DNA of 61,308 bases from Deltaproteobacteria bacterium UBA2409 (lineage in GTDB: Bacteria; Bdellovibrionota_C; UBA2361; DDRT01). Location: assembly GCA_002343185.1 (NCBI GenBank), contig DDRT01000019.1:1-61308 (forward strand), read 5' to 3'. The position numbers and the translations under genes were made by a program. Of this stretch, positions 42,770 through 51,071 are shown piece by piece (the stretch's first letter is position 1; the number at the start of each line of letters is the position of its first letter). Under the pieces are notes generated by a model that saw only the letters and a program-made list of their open reading frames with translations, was not told where the DNA came from and did not search any database.

Positions 42770-43535
42770 CTGGATATTTTTAGTAATATTAATTATTTGG
42801 GGATGCTCAGGTGGGAGTAGAGGTACAGGAGGACTCGTTATTGAAGGTTCTGTTCTAACCACAACAGGTAATCCTGTTACTAATGCTAAAGTCACGAGTC
42901 TTAATACTGGTGATTCTAGTACTACAAATCAAGCTGGTAATTTTGTTATCGATACAGATAGATTCTCAGGTGAACCTGGATTCATTGTAGAGGCAGATAG
43001 TTTTGAGGTTCAATCATCAGGTGGAAATGTTCCTGATAGCGCGAGAGTAATATCAGTAAAAATTATCGTTGATGTAAACGATGAGCCAACAGCAACTCAA
43101 GAGGTGGAAATAAAACAGACAAGCTCATCAAGCAGCTCATCTGCTAGTAGCTCATCTCAAAGTAGCTCTTCATCAAGCAGTACTTCGTCGAGTAGCAGCT
43201 CTTCAAGTAGTAGCTCATCATCTAACTCATCAAGTAGTTCATCCAGCAGTAATTCCTCAAGCAGTAGCTCTTCCAGTAACAGCAGCTCTTCGAGTAGTTC
43301 AAGTGACTCATCTATAAGCAGTTCATCTGCAAGTATGGAAGTGCGGGTTGAGGGAAGAATTGAGAGTTTATTAGGCTCAACTCTTACAGTGAGAGGCACA
43401 ACTTTTACAGTTAACGGAGATACAGACTTTGGTGAATTCGATTCACTCTCCGACTTTGCTGTTGGCCAGGATGTGAAAGTAAGAGGTGTAAGAAAAAATA
43501 ACTTGTTAATTGCAACAAGAGTAAGGCTTAAATAA
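42756..43535 (+). CDS. lipoprotein with carboxypeptidase-regulatory-like domain, polyserine tract and DUF5666 domain
   Basis: A 259-residue lipoprotein. ATG 42756 with AAAGGATTGG upstream gives a signal peptide ending IIWGC (Cys17). Residues 22-112 look like a small beta-sandwich of the carboxypeptidase regulatory type (IEGSVLTTTGNPVTNAKVTS). Residues about 116-188 are a tract of roughly 60 serines with a few N, Q, T, D, A and I. Residues 195-259 are a DUF5666 domain (RVEGRIESLLGSTLTVRG, VGQDVKVRG). Serine is encoded by mixed AGY and TCN codons. The tract is a flexible linker and a likely O-glycosylation substrate for the mannosyltransferase two genes later. Confidence 0.8.
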   Translation: MKKISWIFLVILIIWGCSGGSRGTGGLVIEGSVLTTTGNPVTNAKVTSLNTGDSSTTNQAGNFVIDTDRFSGEPGFIVEADSFEVQSSGGNVPDSARVISVKIIVDVNDEPTATQEVEIKQTSSSSSSSASSSSQSSSSSSSTSSSSSSSSSSSSSNSSSSSSSSNSSSSSSSSNSSSSSSSSDSSISSSSASMEVRVEGRIESLLGSTLTVRGTTFTVNGDTDFGEFDSLSDFAVGQDVKVRGVRKNNLLIATRVRLK

Positions 43536-43546
43536 GGAGAATAAAT

Positions 43547-44323
43547 ATGAAAATACATTTGTTATTAATGCTAACAATCGTTTCCAGCGCATTTGCAGGG
43601 GATGATGACTTAGAAGTGCGGGGCATTTTAAATGCACTTAGCTCAAGTAGTGTTACCGTTAACTCGACTACCTGTAATGTGACCAGCAACACTCAGTACC
43701 GAGATGAAAACGATAACCCTATTTCTAGGGAAGATTTCGAAATCGGTGACAGGGTTAAACTAAAGTGCAGGAATGGAAATGCAAAAGAGCTTGAAAGAAA
43801 GAATAGCTCTTCTTCAAGTAGCAGTTCCTCCTCTAACAGTTCATCAAGTAGCAATTCATCAGGAAATCCAAGAAAGATTTTCCGAGAGAATCTAGCACCT
43901 GCTCAAAGTGTTGAAACTCTTGCGGTAGGTAGCTTGAAATTTAAAAGTGAAAAAATTGATATCGGAAAACGTGAAAGACGTTTAACAGGAAAAATTATAA
44001 TTCCTCCAAACTCAATTCCACTTTCAAACAACCTCGATGAAGCTTCGGCTTTTGTGATCGTAATGCGACTTTTAAGAGAGGGAGTTCCATACTCAGAGTG
44101 TACTTTTGAGTTTGATAGAACCTCTGCAATTATTGGTATTCCAGCTGCTGAGTATAAACTTGATATCAAAAAGGTTCGTAAACGTCTTAAGACCAAAAAA
44201 GGAATCTGCGATATCAATCTTTCCGAAGCAGGAATCCAAAGTGGCTTACCACCAATCATTAAAGGTGACACTATTGAAATTACCGAAGACTCTGCTGGCG
44301 TATTTTTAGTAGGGACATTTTAA
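43547..44323 (+). CDS. secreted DUF5666 protein with serine-rich linker
   Basis: A 258-residue exported protein with a strong ribosome site (AAGGAG). The signal peptide is MKIHLLLMLTIVSSAFA. Residues 20-83 are a DUF5666 domain (LEVRGILNALSSSSVTVNST, IGDRVKLKCRNGNAKELE). Residues 86-107 are mostly Ser with Asn. Residues 110-258 are a separate beta-rich domain with a TSAIIGIPAAEYKLDI segment, of unknown type. It pairs with the lipoprotein before it (same domain, reversed order) and is followed 5 bases later by the mannosyltransferase gene. Confidence 0.78.
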   Translation: MKIHLLLMLTIVSSAFAGDDDLEVRGILNALSSSSVTVNSTTCNVTSNTQYRDENDNPISREDFEIGDRVKLKCRNGNAKELERKNSSSSSSSSSSNSSSSSNSSGNPRKIFRENLAPAQSVETLAVGSLKFKSEKIDIGKRERRLTGKIIIPPNSIPLSNNLDEASAFVIVMRLLREGVPYSECTFEFDRTSAIIGIPAAEYKLDIKKVRKRLKTKKGICDINLSEAGIQSGLPPIIKGDTIEITEDSAGVFLVGTF

Positions 44324-44328
44324 AATTA

Positions 44329-45990
44329 ATGCCCGGAGCAAAAATAGCAGCAGGATTCGTCCTGCTGCTATCACTCTTAACATACCTACCCTGGTATGAT
44401 TCCCCTGCGTATTTATTCTGGGATGAAAATTATCACATAGCATCTGCCCAAAGATACTTAAATCAGGTTTTCTTTATGGAGCCTCACCCTCCCTTAGGAA
44501 AGCTCATCATTGCTGCTGGAGAGGCGATTTTCAGCTTCAACCTAAATAACGATCAGTTTATTGGTGTTGAAAGTGCGCAAGATCTACCAATAGGATTTTC
44601 ATTTGCTGGATACAGATTATTTCCTGTACTTTTAGCAAGTTTTGTTGCTCCTTTGGTTTTTTTAATTATTTTCCATGTAAGTAAAAACTACGCGGCATCA
44701 TTTCTATCCTCACTTTGCATCGTTTTTGATAATGCTCTGATAGTTCACAATAGAGGAGCTATGCTCGAAGGGCCTCAACTGTTTTTTATAGCACTTACAA
44801 TCTATTTTTATCTTAAAAAGTTTCCCTGGCTACTTGGCATATCAACAGCCTCAGCGATCTTAATTAAAATAAATAGCCTTCCAATAGCAATATTTATGTT
44901 GCTCATGCCACGTCAGCTTCCAAAAAGTATATTTACTTTCTTAATAACTTTCTTCTTCATTTGGCAAATTCATTTCTCCCTAGGAAAGCAAGTAATTCAA
45001 TCTCTTGATAATGATGGATATTTTACTGCCTCAGAGAAGCTAAAAGATGAACTAAAACATTCAAGCCACTCTTTCCTTCAATCATTGATTGATAACTATA
45101 AATTCATGGTGAAATATCAAAAAGGAGTTCCTGAATATGAGCCATGCAAGAATGGCGAAAATGGTAGCTACCCACTGTTTTGGCCATTTGGAATCAAAAC
45201 GATTCAATACAGATGGGATTCGAATGAGGATCTCACAAGATATCTCTACCTCGTTCCAAATCCAGTTGGGTGGCTATTAGGAATAGTTGGTGTAATAGTT
45301 GGAACAGCTCAATCACTTTTACGTCCCAAAAATGCACTTTTAATAAGGACATTCGTAGTTCTTTATCTATTCACCTGGCTTTCACCACTTCTTATGAATA
45401 GAGTTTTTTATCTTTATCACTACTTTGTTCCACTTTTGTATTCATGGATCCTGCTAGGGTTGATTCTTAATAACCTAAAAGAGAAAGTTTTATATATTAT
45501 AGCTCCCCTTGTAGCATCATACATCTTCTACTCTCCTTTTACTTATCACCTCCCTATCTCTGATTATGGGGTTAAAATCAGGAGCCTTTTCCCGCCTTGG
45601 GATTTAAGATGCAGGAATTGTACACCCTACAGACCAGATTCCTGTGGAAGTGAAAGAAATTTAAACAAAAGGCTTGTACTTCAAATTGGTAATATTAAAT
45701 CGAACTATGTTGAGCACGGTGACCTAGAACCTATTCAAATTGAAAATGGGTTTATAATTAAATCTCCATCAAGAATTCAGTTTTCTTTGGATAAAAAATA
45801 TCTATCTTTCTCAGGTGAAACAAAAGGTGATGATATATTCAAGATTATCAGTGATGGAGTTGAGATCTGGAGATCTGGTAGCTTAAAAGAAAGTTTTACT
45901 GTATCAGTCAAAGATACTACCGCCCTTCTATTAGTATCAAAAGGACGTGGTGAGTGGGTAAATCTGAAAATAAAATCAGAATTTCATTGA
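44329..45990 (+). CDS. protein O-mannosyltransferase family membrane protein (GT39/PMT-like)
   Basis: A 553-residue polytopic glycosyltransferase. The catalytic first loop FWDENYHIASAQRY (Asp32-Glu33) and HPPLGK (about residues 53-58) are the PMT/GT39 signature. About ten membrane helices follow, with FSFAGYRLFPVLLAS and a NRGAMLEGPQLFFIAL segment. A C-terminal ~130-residue region reads as beta-rich (after about 430). PMT enzymes move mannose from a polyprenyl-phosphate carrier to Ser/Thr of proteins crossing the membrane. The two upstream genes encode exported polyserine proteins, natural candidate substrates. Confidence 0.82.
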   Translation: MPGAKIAAGFVLLLSLLTYLPWYDSPAYLFWDENYHIASAQRYLNQVFFMEPHPPLGKLIIAAGEAIFSFNLNNDQFIGVESAQDLPIGFSFAGYRLFPVLLASFVAPLVFLIIFHVSKNYAASFLSSLCIVFDNALIVHNRGAMLEGPQLFFIALTIYFYLKKFPWLLGISTASAILIKINSLPIAIFMLLMPRQLPKSIFTFLITFFFIWQIHFSLGKQVIQSLDNDGYFTASEKLKDELKHSSHSFLQSLIDNYKFMVKYQKGVPEYEPCKNGENGSYPLFWPFGIKTIQYRWDSNEDLTRYLYLVPNPVGWLLGIVGVIVGTAQSLLRPKNALLIRTFVVLYLFTWLSPLLMNRVFYLYHYFVPLLYSWILLGLILNNLKEKVLYIIAPLVASYIFYSPFTYHLPISDYGVKIRSLFPPWDLRCRNCTPYRPDSCGSERNLNKRLVLQIGNIKSNYVEHGDLEPIQIENGFIIKSPSRIQFSLDKKYLSFSGETKGDDIFKIISDGVEIWRSGSLKESFTVSVKDTTALLLVSKGRGEWVNLKIKSEFH

Positions 45991-46009
45991 TTAACTATGG
46001 AGAGAAATA

Positions 46010-46102
46010 TTCATTTTTTGTTTTCTTTGTGTTCTCGTTGGTTCAAAATAAAATGATTAGAATCTAAAAGAATCATTTTAAGGTTATCGAAAAGTGTTTC
46101 CG
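46010..46102 (+). repeat. 93-bp direct repeat, copy 1 (duplicated 3' end of the 46223 gene)
   Basis: This copy is about 91% identical to 46160-46252, exactly 150 bases further on. It contains the shared TTCAAAATAAAATGATTAG, an internal AATGATT/AATCATT inverted repeat and the last ten codons of the gene at 46223 (reverse strand). Here it is not attached to a gene, so it is a relic of the duplication. Confidence 0.75.
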
Positions 46103-46120
46103 TAGTTTTTAGTATTTTTT

Positions 46121-46194
46121 AATTAACCACTAAGACCACAAAGAACACGAAGGGAAGGGTTCATTCTCTGTGGTCTTTGTGTTCTCGGTGGTTC
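46121..46194. mobile_element. MITE-like inverted repeat (AACCAC...GTGGTT)
   Basis: Left arm AACCACTAAGACCACAAAG (46125 on) and right arm CTTTGTGTTCTCGGTGGTT (to 46194) are imperfect inverted copies of about 30 bases, rich in CACAAAG/CTTTGTG. Such ACCAC-CACAGAG repeats are known mobile-like intergenic sequences in environmental bacteria. It lies between two copies of a 93-bp direct repeat and overlaps the second. No transposase is encoded. Confidence 0.5.
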
Positions 46195-46252
46195 AAAATA
46201 AAATGATTAGAACCTAAAAGAATCATTTCAAGGTTATCGAAAAATGTTTCCG
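46160..46252 (-). repeat. 93-bp direct repeat, copy 2 (overlaps the end of the 46223 gene)
   Basis: Second copy of the repeat at 46010. Its right third is the actual 3' end of the 46223 gene on the reverse strand, including the stop at 46223. About eight positions differ from copy 1, so the duplication is not very recent or has been free to drift. Confidence 0.75.
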
Positions 46253-46657
46253 AAGCACATCTGACTTATCCCCCATAGCAAGCTTACAGGCTGCAACATC
46301 TTCGGCAGACTTTGATATAAGTAGTGCCTTATCTGGCTCGCCGGAAGCAAGATAAACTCTTCTAAGAAGATTTTCTGCAAGAGTTTTTTGCCCCAGTTCT
46401 AAAAGAGCTCTTCCACAATAAAACGCAGAATGTATATCCCGAAGCTCAAGTGAACTAGCACCATATTGATATAGCCCTTTTACCCAATAAGGGATCAATT
46501 CTAATTTTGGCTTGATCCATGCACGAAGTATTGCGTGTTTTCTCAGATTATTCTTGACATCAAACTCAGGATCAAGTTTTTCAATCGTGGTTGAAGTATT
46601 TTGTTTAATTGCCCAGCAAAATACACTAAGTCGAAGATTGTATAGCTTCTCTATCAC
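46223..46657 (-). CDS. small helical protein, TPR-like, unknown
   Basis: A 144-residue frame with GTG start overlapping the previous stop (GTGA). It is mostly helix-forming (SAFYCGRALLELGQKTLAENLLRRVYLASGEPDKAL), with a layout like two or three TPR units (about residues 70-115). No signal peptide. Family not recognised. It is the last gene of a purF-46654-46223 group on the reverse strand. Its last ten codons are repeated 150 bases away (46010-46102), with a MITE-like sequence between. Confidence 0.55.
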   Translation of the reverse strand: MIEKLYNLRLSVFCWAIKQNTSTTIEKLDPEFDVKNNLRKHAILRAWIKPKLELIPYWVKGLYQYGASSLELRDIHSAFYCGRALLELGQKTLAENLLRRVYLASGEPDKALLISKSAEDVAACKLAMGDKSDVLRKHFSITLK

Positions 46658-46863
46658 CTTGGATCAGCTGGACTAGAATCAAGTCCTGCTTGAGCGGATC
46701 TTAGTTCACGCAACTCCTGATATTGCCGCTCCGGAACTGGTGAGTAAGTAAGAGAATCATCGATGTACCATAATAGCGCAGCAACAAAGATAGAAACCAA
46801 TCCTGCTGTAAGAACCCAACTTACTCCGTCTTTCTCGATCTGCTTTAAATCAACACTTCCCAT
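46654..46863 (-). CDS. small single-helix membrane protein, unknown
   Basis: A 69-residue protein with one membrane helix (VLTAGLVSIFVAALLWYI, about residues 17-34) and a C-terminal charged region with Pro/Ser ending (SSPADPR). It lies 10 bases after purF and is coupled by a GTGA overlap to the gene at 46223. Family not recognised; function of the pair unknown. Confidence 0.6.
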   Translation of the reverse strand: MGSVDLKQIEKDGVSWVLTAGLVSIFVAALLWYIDDSLTYSPVPERQYQELRELRSAQAGLDSSPADPR

Positions 46864-46873
46864 AAGCTAACTC

Positions 46874-48247
46874 CTAAAAATCTGCTGGTGTGCCCAAAGG
46901 ATATTTACCAGTAAAGCACGCCGCACAATATTCCGATCCCCCAGATGCTTTGTACAGCCCCTCTATACTTAAGTATCCAAGAGAATCAGCACCTATAAAC
47001 TCTCTAATCTCCTCTACACTCATTCTAGAGGCTATTAACTCCCCTTTCGATGGTGTATCAACTCCATAGTAGCAAGGATCAGTTGTTGGTGGAGCTGAGA
47101 TTCGCATGTGAATCTTCTTCGCGCCGGCTCGTCTTAGCATATGAATTAACTTTTTTACTGTTGTCCCCCTTACAATTGAGTCATCAACAACTACTATGTC
47201 CTTCCCAGATACTACTCCTGGATTTGCATTTAATTTAATCCTAACACCAAAGTCTCTTATTGATTGTTGGGGCTCTATAAAAGTTCTGCCGATGTAATGA
47301 TTCCTGATTAAGCCCTGCTCAATAGGGATACCAGAAGCTCTTGAGTATCCCATAGCTGCTGTTACTCCAGAATCTGGAACTGGAATTACAAGATCAGCAT
47401 TTGCTGGATGCTCTCTTGCGAGTTCTTCTCCCATCTTACTTCTAATTGAGTAAACGTTTTGCTTAAAAACTTTTGAATCCGGTCTTGAAAAATAAACATA
47501 CTCGAAAATACATGGAGTTGGTTTTTCTTTCGCAAATGGAAAATAGCTTTTAATTCCAGAATCTGAAACTTCTACAACTTCTCCAGGTTCAAGGTCTCTT
47601 TCGTAATTTGCCCCAATAAGATCAAATTCACAGGTTTCTGAGGCAAATACAACTGCGCCATCAAACTTACCCATCGCTAGCGGTCTAAGACCAGCTGGAT
47701 CTCTAACTGCAAGCAACCTATCTTCAAGAAGAATTAAAAGAGAATAAGCACCTTTAGTTCGCTTTAAAGAATCCGTGACAGCATCAATTAAAGAAAGTTT
47801 AGGATCTGCTCTAGCGATTAAATGGAGAAAAATCTCGGTGTCTGAGGAGCTTGAGAATATAGCACCATCTCTTATTAGTTCATTTCGTAAACTATCTGTA
47901 TTAATTAAGTTTCCATTGTGAGCTACAGCTACCCCACCTCTTGAAACTTGTGAGTAAAAAGGCTGAACATTTGCTAGTACATTACTACCTGCTGTGGTGT
48001 ACCGGTTATGTCCGATTGCAGCCCTTCCAGGAAGTTTTTCAAAATCAAATTCATCGAAGATATCTGCTATGAGACCAAGTCCTCTATGGGCTGAAAACTT
48101 CTTTTTTTCTGGCTCAAGGGCAACAACCCCTGCCCCCTCCTGGCCACGATGCTGAACTGCAAAGATTCCAAGGTAAGCAAGATTTGCGGCCTCACGGTGT
48201 CCCCAGACCCCCATCAAACCACATTCCTCCTTAAACCGATCGAGCAT
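46874..48247 (-). CDS. purF: amidophosphoribosyltransferase
   Basis: A 457-residue PurF, the first committed enzyme of purine synthesis (PRPP + glutamine to phosphoribosylamine). The N-terminal nine residues precede the catalytic Cys in EECGLMGVW (Cys9 or so, exposed by propeptide removal). HRGQEGAG and GHNRYTTAG are glutaminase motifs; the phosphoribosyltransferase domain has VVDDSIVRGTT. CAACF near the C-terminus is typical. Length is normal. It heads a reverse-strand operon with two small unknown genes. Confidence 0.97.
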   Translation of the reverse strand: MLDRFKEECGLMGVWGHREAANLAYLGIFAVQHRGQEGAGVVALEPEKKKFSAHRGLGLIADIFDEFDFEKLPGRAAIGHNRYTTAGSNVLANVQPFYSQVSRGGVAVAHNGNLINTDSLRNELIRDGAIFSSSSDTEIFLHLIARADPKLSLIDAVTDSLKRTKGAYSLLILLEDRLLAVRDPAGLRPLAMGKFDGAVVFASETCEFDLIGANYERDLEPGEVVEVSDSGIKSYFPFAKEKPTPCIFEYVYFSRPDSKVFKQNVYSIRSKMGEELAREHPANADLVIPVPDSGVTAAMGYSRASGIPIEQGLIRNHYIGRTFIEPQQSIRDFGVRIKLNANPGVVSGKDIVVVDDSIVRGTTVKKLIHMLRRAGAKKIHMRISAPPTTDPCYYGVDTPSKGELIASRMSVEEIREFIGADSLGYLSIEGLYKASGGSEYCAACFTGKYPLGTPADF

Positions 48248-48468
48248 TGTCAGAAAAGTTTCCTCTATTGAATGCTTATTCTGACCTAACTTTGTACTTA
48301 TTTCAATAACTTAGCTGGATATCCTGAAAATCATACAAGATTTCCCTCAAGAAATTCAGAAAATAGATTATACTCTCCTAATAGACTTCGTGGTGTTCAG
48401 GTAATAGGTTCCACCAGTAAATTTACAGGAGGTTTTAAAAAGTTCTTACTTTTAGGAGCTAGTTATTT

Positions 48469-48657
48469 ATGAAAAAGCAAGAGATTACCCCCCAATCTCC
48501 ACATTGTGTCCTTCCTAAAGGCTACTTCGATCAGATCCTTGCTCGAATCGAGAGAAAAGCTCTTGAGAATCACGAAGAAGAAACTGAATTTTTTATCGCT
48601 TCCCCAAAAACCATCGTACTTGAAATTGAGAAATGGGAAGCTGGTAGGTTTGGCTAG
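48469..48657 (+). CDS. short protein resembling an anti-sigma-like N-terminus
   Basis: A 62-residue frame with TAGGAG upstream of the ATG. The sequence LPKGYFDQILARIERK recalls the PxGYF-x-x-L-x-x-R-I segment at the start of Bacteroidota-type anti-sigma or membrane regulators, but the protein ends where a membrane anchor would begin, so it is either a small regulator or a relic. The leader 48248-48468 carries an AGGAGG at 48429 and no other gene. The stop overlaps the convergent lhgO stop by 4 bases. Confidence 0.55.
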   Translation: MKKQEITPQSPHCVLPKGYFDQILARIERKALENHEEETEFFIASPKTIVLEIEKWEAGRFG

Positions 48658-49829
48658 ACTAGTCCGACCACATATTCCCCAATACTAATTGAACTTGTTG
48701 CTGCAGGAGATGGTGCATTTAGAACATGAATGAACCCTCCCTGTCTTTCAATTACAAAATCATCAACGAGCGATCCATCTTTATACATAGCCTGCGCTCT
48801 TACTCCAGCATGAGCAGGAGAGAGCATCTCTTCTTTAACCTCAGGAATTAGCTTTCTTAGTGAATCAGCAAAGGCTTGCTTTGAGAGTGATCTCCACATC
48901 TCTGCTAGCCCCATTTTCCAGTGCTTTTTTGCAAAACCAAAAAATCCTGGAAATGAGACGGATCTAATAGTCTCACTTAAAGAGATCTCTCTCCACGAGT
49001 ATCCCTCCTTAGCAAGGGCAAACACTGCATTTGGTCCACATTCAACCCCTCCATGAACCATTCTTGTAAAATGCACCCCTAAAAATGGAAACCTTAAATC
49101 TGGAACTGGATAAATTAGGTTTCTACATAGATGTTCTGCGTGAAGATGATAATACTCTCCTCTAAATGGAATGATCCTATAAGGAAGGCTGCCCAATACT
49201 TTCTCTGCTAAAGAATCACTATAAAGACCTCCACAGTTAATCACCATTTTAGATTCGATTCGATCATTTTTGGTGAAAATTTCACAGACACCGCTATTAA
49301 GTTTCAGATCAAAAACTTTACTATTAAGCCTAACTTCTCCACCTGCTTTGATAAAATCTTGCTTAAATGAATCAGATACATCTGTAAAATCTATAATCCC
49401 TGTTTCAGGAACAAAGATAGCCTCAAGACCAGCGCAATGAGGTTCGATCTCTTTTAGACCTTTCTGGTCTAGCTTTGAAGCTTTAAGTCCATGGCCTAAA
49501 GCTCTGTCATATAGACTATGGAGTCTTGAGATTTCAGCTTCATCGGTTGCTACTACTACTTTTCCACATCGATCAAACTTAATCCCCTTTTCAGCAGCAT
49601 ACTGATATAAAAGTTCCCTTCCTCTTAGACAATTCTCTGCCTTCTTACTTCCAGGCTTATAGTAGATACCTGAATGAATAACCCCAGAGTTTCTTCCTGT
49701 TTGATGAAGAGCAATCTGATCTTCTTTCTCTAGCACAACTACCTTAGCACCAGGAAATTTAATTAATAGTTGCCTTGCAACACTAAGCCCTACTATTCCA
49801 CCACCGATAATTACGAAATCAGATGACAC
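48654..49829 (-). CDS. lhgO: L-2-hydroxyglutarate oxidase/dehydrogenase
   Basis: A 391-residue FAD-dependent enzyme of the DAO fold, starting at GTG. Its FAD-binding start is FVIIGGGIVGLSVARQL, followed by LEKEDQIALHQTGRNSGVIHSGIYYKPGS and CRGRELLYQYA-type segment, and VINCGGLYSD. It oxidises L-2-hydroxyglutarate to 2-oxoglutarate and passes electrons to the respiratory chain. It follows tdh-kbl in the same direction after a hairpin, but there is a gap of 96 bases, so it may be expressed on its own. Confidence 0.9.
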   Translation of the reverse strand: MSSDFVIIGGGIVGLSVARQLLIKFPGAKVVVLEKEDQIALHQTGRNSGVIHSGIYYKPGSKKAENCLRGRELLYQYAAEKGIKFDRCGKVVVATDEAEISRLHSLYDRALGHGLKASKLDQKGLKEIEPHCAGLEAIFVPETGIIDFTDVSDSFKQDFIKAGGEVRLNSKVFDLKLNSGVCEIFTKNDRIESKMVINCGGLYSDSLAEKVLGSLPYRIIPFRGEYYHLHAEHLCRNLIYPVPDLRFPFLGVHFTRMVHGGVECGPNAVFALAKEGYSWREISLSETIRSVSFPGFFGFAKKHWKMGLAEMWRSLSKQAFADSLRKLIPEVKEEMLSPAHAGVRAQAMYKDGSLVDDFVIERQGGFIHVLNAPSPAATSSISIGEYVVGLV

Positions 49830-49848
49830 CGGTAAATTCTCTATGACT

Positions 49849-49868
49849 GGACTGGTTTTAACCAGTCC
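49849..49868. promoter_or_regulatory. perfect 9-bp hairpin between kbl and lhgO
   Basis: GGACTGGTT and AACCAGTCC are perfect arms with a 2-nt gap. There is no T-run on either strand, so it is probably not an intrinsic terminator. It lies 20 bases before the lhgO GTG and 58 bases after the kbl stop, in the direction of transcription. It may be an operator or an RNA processing site. Confidence 0.4.
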
Positions 49869-49925
49869 TTAAACTAAAGGTAAGGATAAAAACCTGAGCA
49901 AAGGTAGTGTCTGGTCTGGCAACCG

Positions 49926-51071
49926 CTAGCGGCAATCTGAAAAAGCCTGGATTGTAGTATCTAGATCCTCTTTAGTGTGAGCAGCTGAAACCTGTGTTCT
50001 GATTCTAGCTTCCCCTTTTGGAACTACTGGATAAGAAAATGCTATTACATAGACTCCCTTATTGAGCATTCGCTCTGCAAGCTTTGTCGCCTCTACTGCA
50101 TCGCCTATCATAACAGGTACTATCGGGTGGGTACCTTCTTTAACTGTATAACCGATCTCGCTTATTCTTTTTCTGTAATACTTAGTATTATCTTCAAGTC
50201 TGTCTCTTAGCTCGGTTGAGGACTCAAGCAGATCTAAGCATGCGATACTGGCAGCCACAATCATTGGAGCAACAGTATTACTGAAAAGATAAGGTCTACT
50301 TCTTTGTCTTAATAACTCAATTATCTCTCCTCTTCCTGAGGTAAAACCTCCAGATGCTCCACCAAGGGCCTTACCTAGAGTTGACGTGATAATATCAACC
50401 CTGCCCATCACTCCGCAGTGCTCAATTGAGCCTCGTCCTTTTGCACCTAAAAAACCAGTAGCATGACAATCATCAACATGAACCAATGCACCGTATTTTT
50501 CTGCTAAATCACAGATCTCTTTTAATGGGGCTATATAACCATCCATTGAGAAAACTCCATCGGTGGTGATAAGTTTTCTTCTTGAGTTACCTGCTTCTTT
50601 TAAACACTTCTCAAGCTCATTTAGATCTCTATTTTTGTACCTGTATCTTTTTGCCTTACAAAGCCTAACACCATCGATTATAGAAGCATGGTTTAGTGAG
50701 TCACTAATGACAGCATCTTCCTCACCAAGAATTGTTTCAAATAAACCACCATTTGCATCAAAACATGATGGATAAAGAATCGTATCTTCAGTGCCTAGAA
50801 ACCTAGATAATCGAGATTCAAGAGTTTTGTGAATTGTTTGTGTTCCGCAGATAAATCTCACAGATGCTAAACCAAAGCCGAATTCATGAAGTGCGCTTTT
50901 AGCTGCCTCGATTATTTTCGGGTGATTAGCTAAACCAAGATAATTATTTGCACAGAAATTTATTACCTCTTTTCCATTAACTCTGATCCTAGAATCCTGT
51001 GCAGATTCAATAATCCTTTCAGTTTTATAAAGACCTGATTGTTTAATTTCTTCTATCTCACTAAAGCTCAT
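49926..51071 (-). CDS. kbl: glycine C-acetyltransferase (2-amino-3-ketobutyrate CoA ligase)
   Basis: A 381-residue PLP-dependent alpha-oxoamine synthase. The catalytic Lys is in TSTLGKALGGASGGF (about residues 231-245). The HVDDCHATGFLG Asp-His pair holds the cofactor, with NFCANNYLGLANHP near the N-terminus. It cleaves 2-amino-3-oxobutyrate with CoA to glycine and acetyl-CoA, the second step of threonine breakdown. Its ATG overlaps the tdh stop (ATGA), so it is translationally coupled to the enzyme for the previous step. Confidence 0.94.
   Translation of the reverse strand: MSFSEIEEIKQSGLYKTERIIESAQDSRIRVNGKEVINFCANNYLGLANHPKIIEAAKSALHEFGFGLASVRFICGTQTIHKTLESRLSRFLGTEDTILYPSCFDANGGLFETILGEEDAVISDSLNHASIIDGVRLCKAKRYRYKNRDLNELEKCLKEAGNSRRKLITTDGVFSMDGYIAPLKEICDLAEKYGALVHVDDCHATGFLGAKGRGSIEHCGVMGRVDIITSTLGKALGGASGGFTSGRGEIIELLRQRSRPYLFSNTVAPMIVAASIACLDLLESSTELRDRLEDNTKYYRKRISEIGYTVKEGTHPIVPVMIGDAVEATKLAERMLNKGVYVIAFSYPVVPKGEARIRTQVSAAHTKEDLDTTIQAFSDCR

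Noticed and set aside
43157..43558. A 133-codon minus-strand frame rich in Glu and Leu
   Set aside because: It is the antisense of the polyserine tract (the complement of AGY/TCN reads as Leu/Glu codons), with no independent support.
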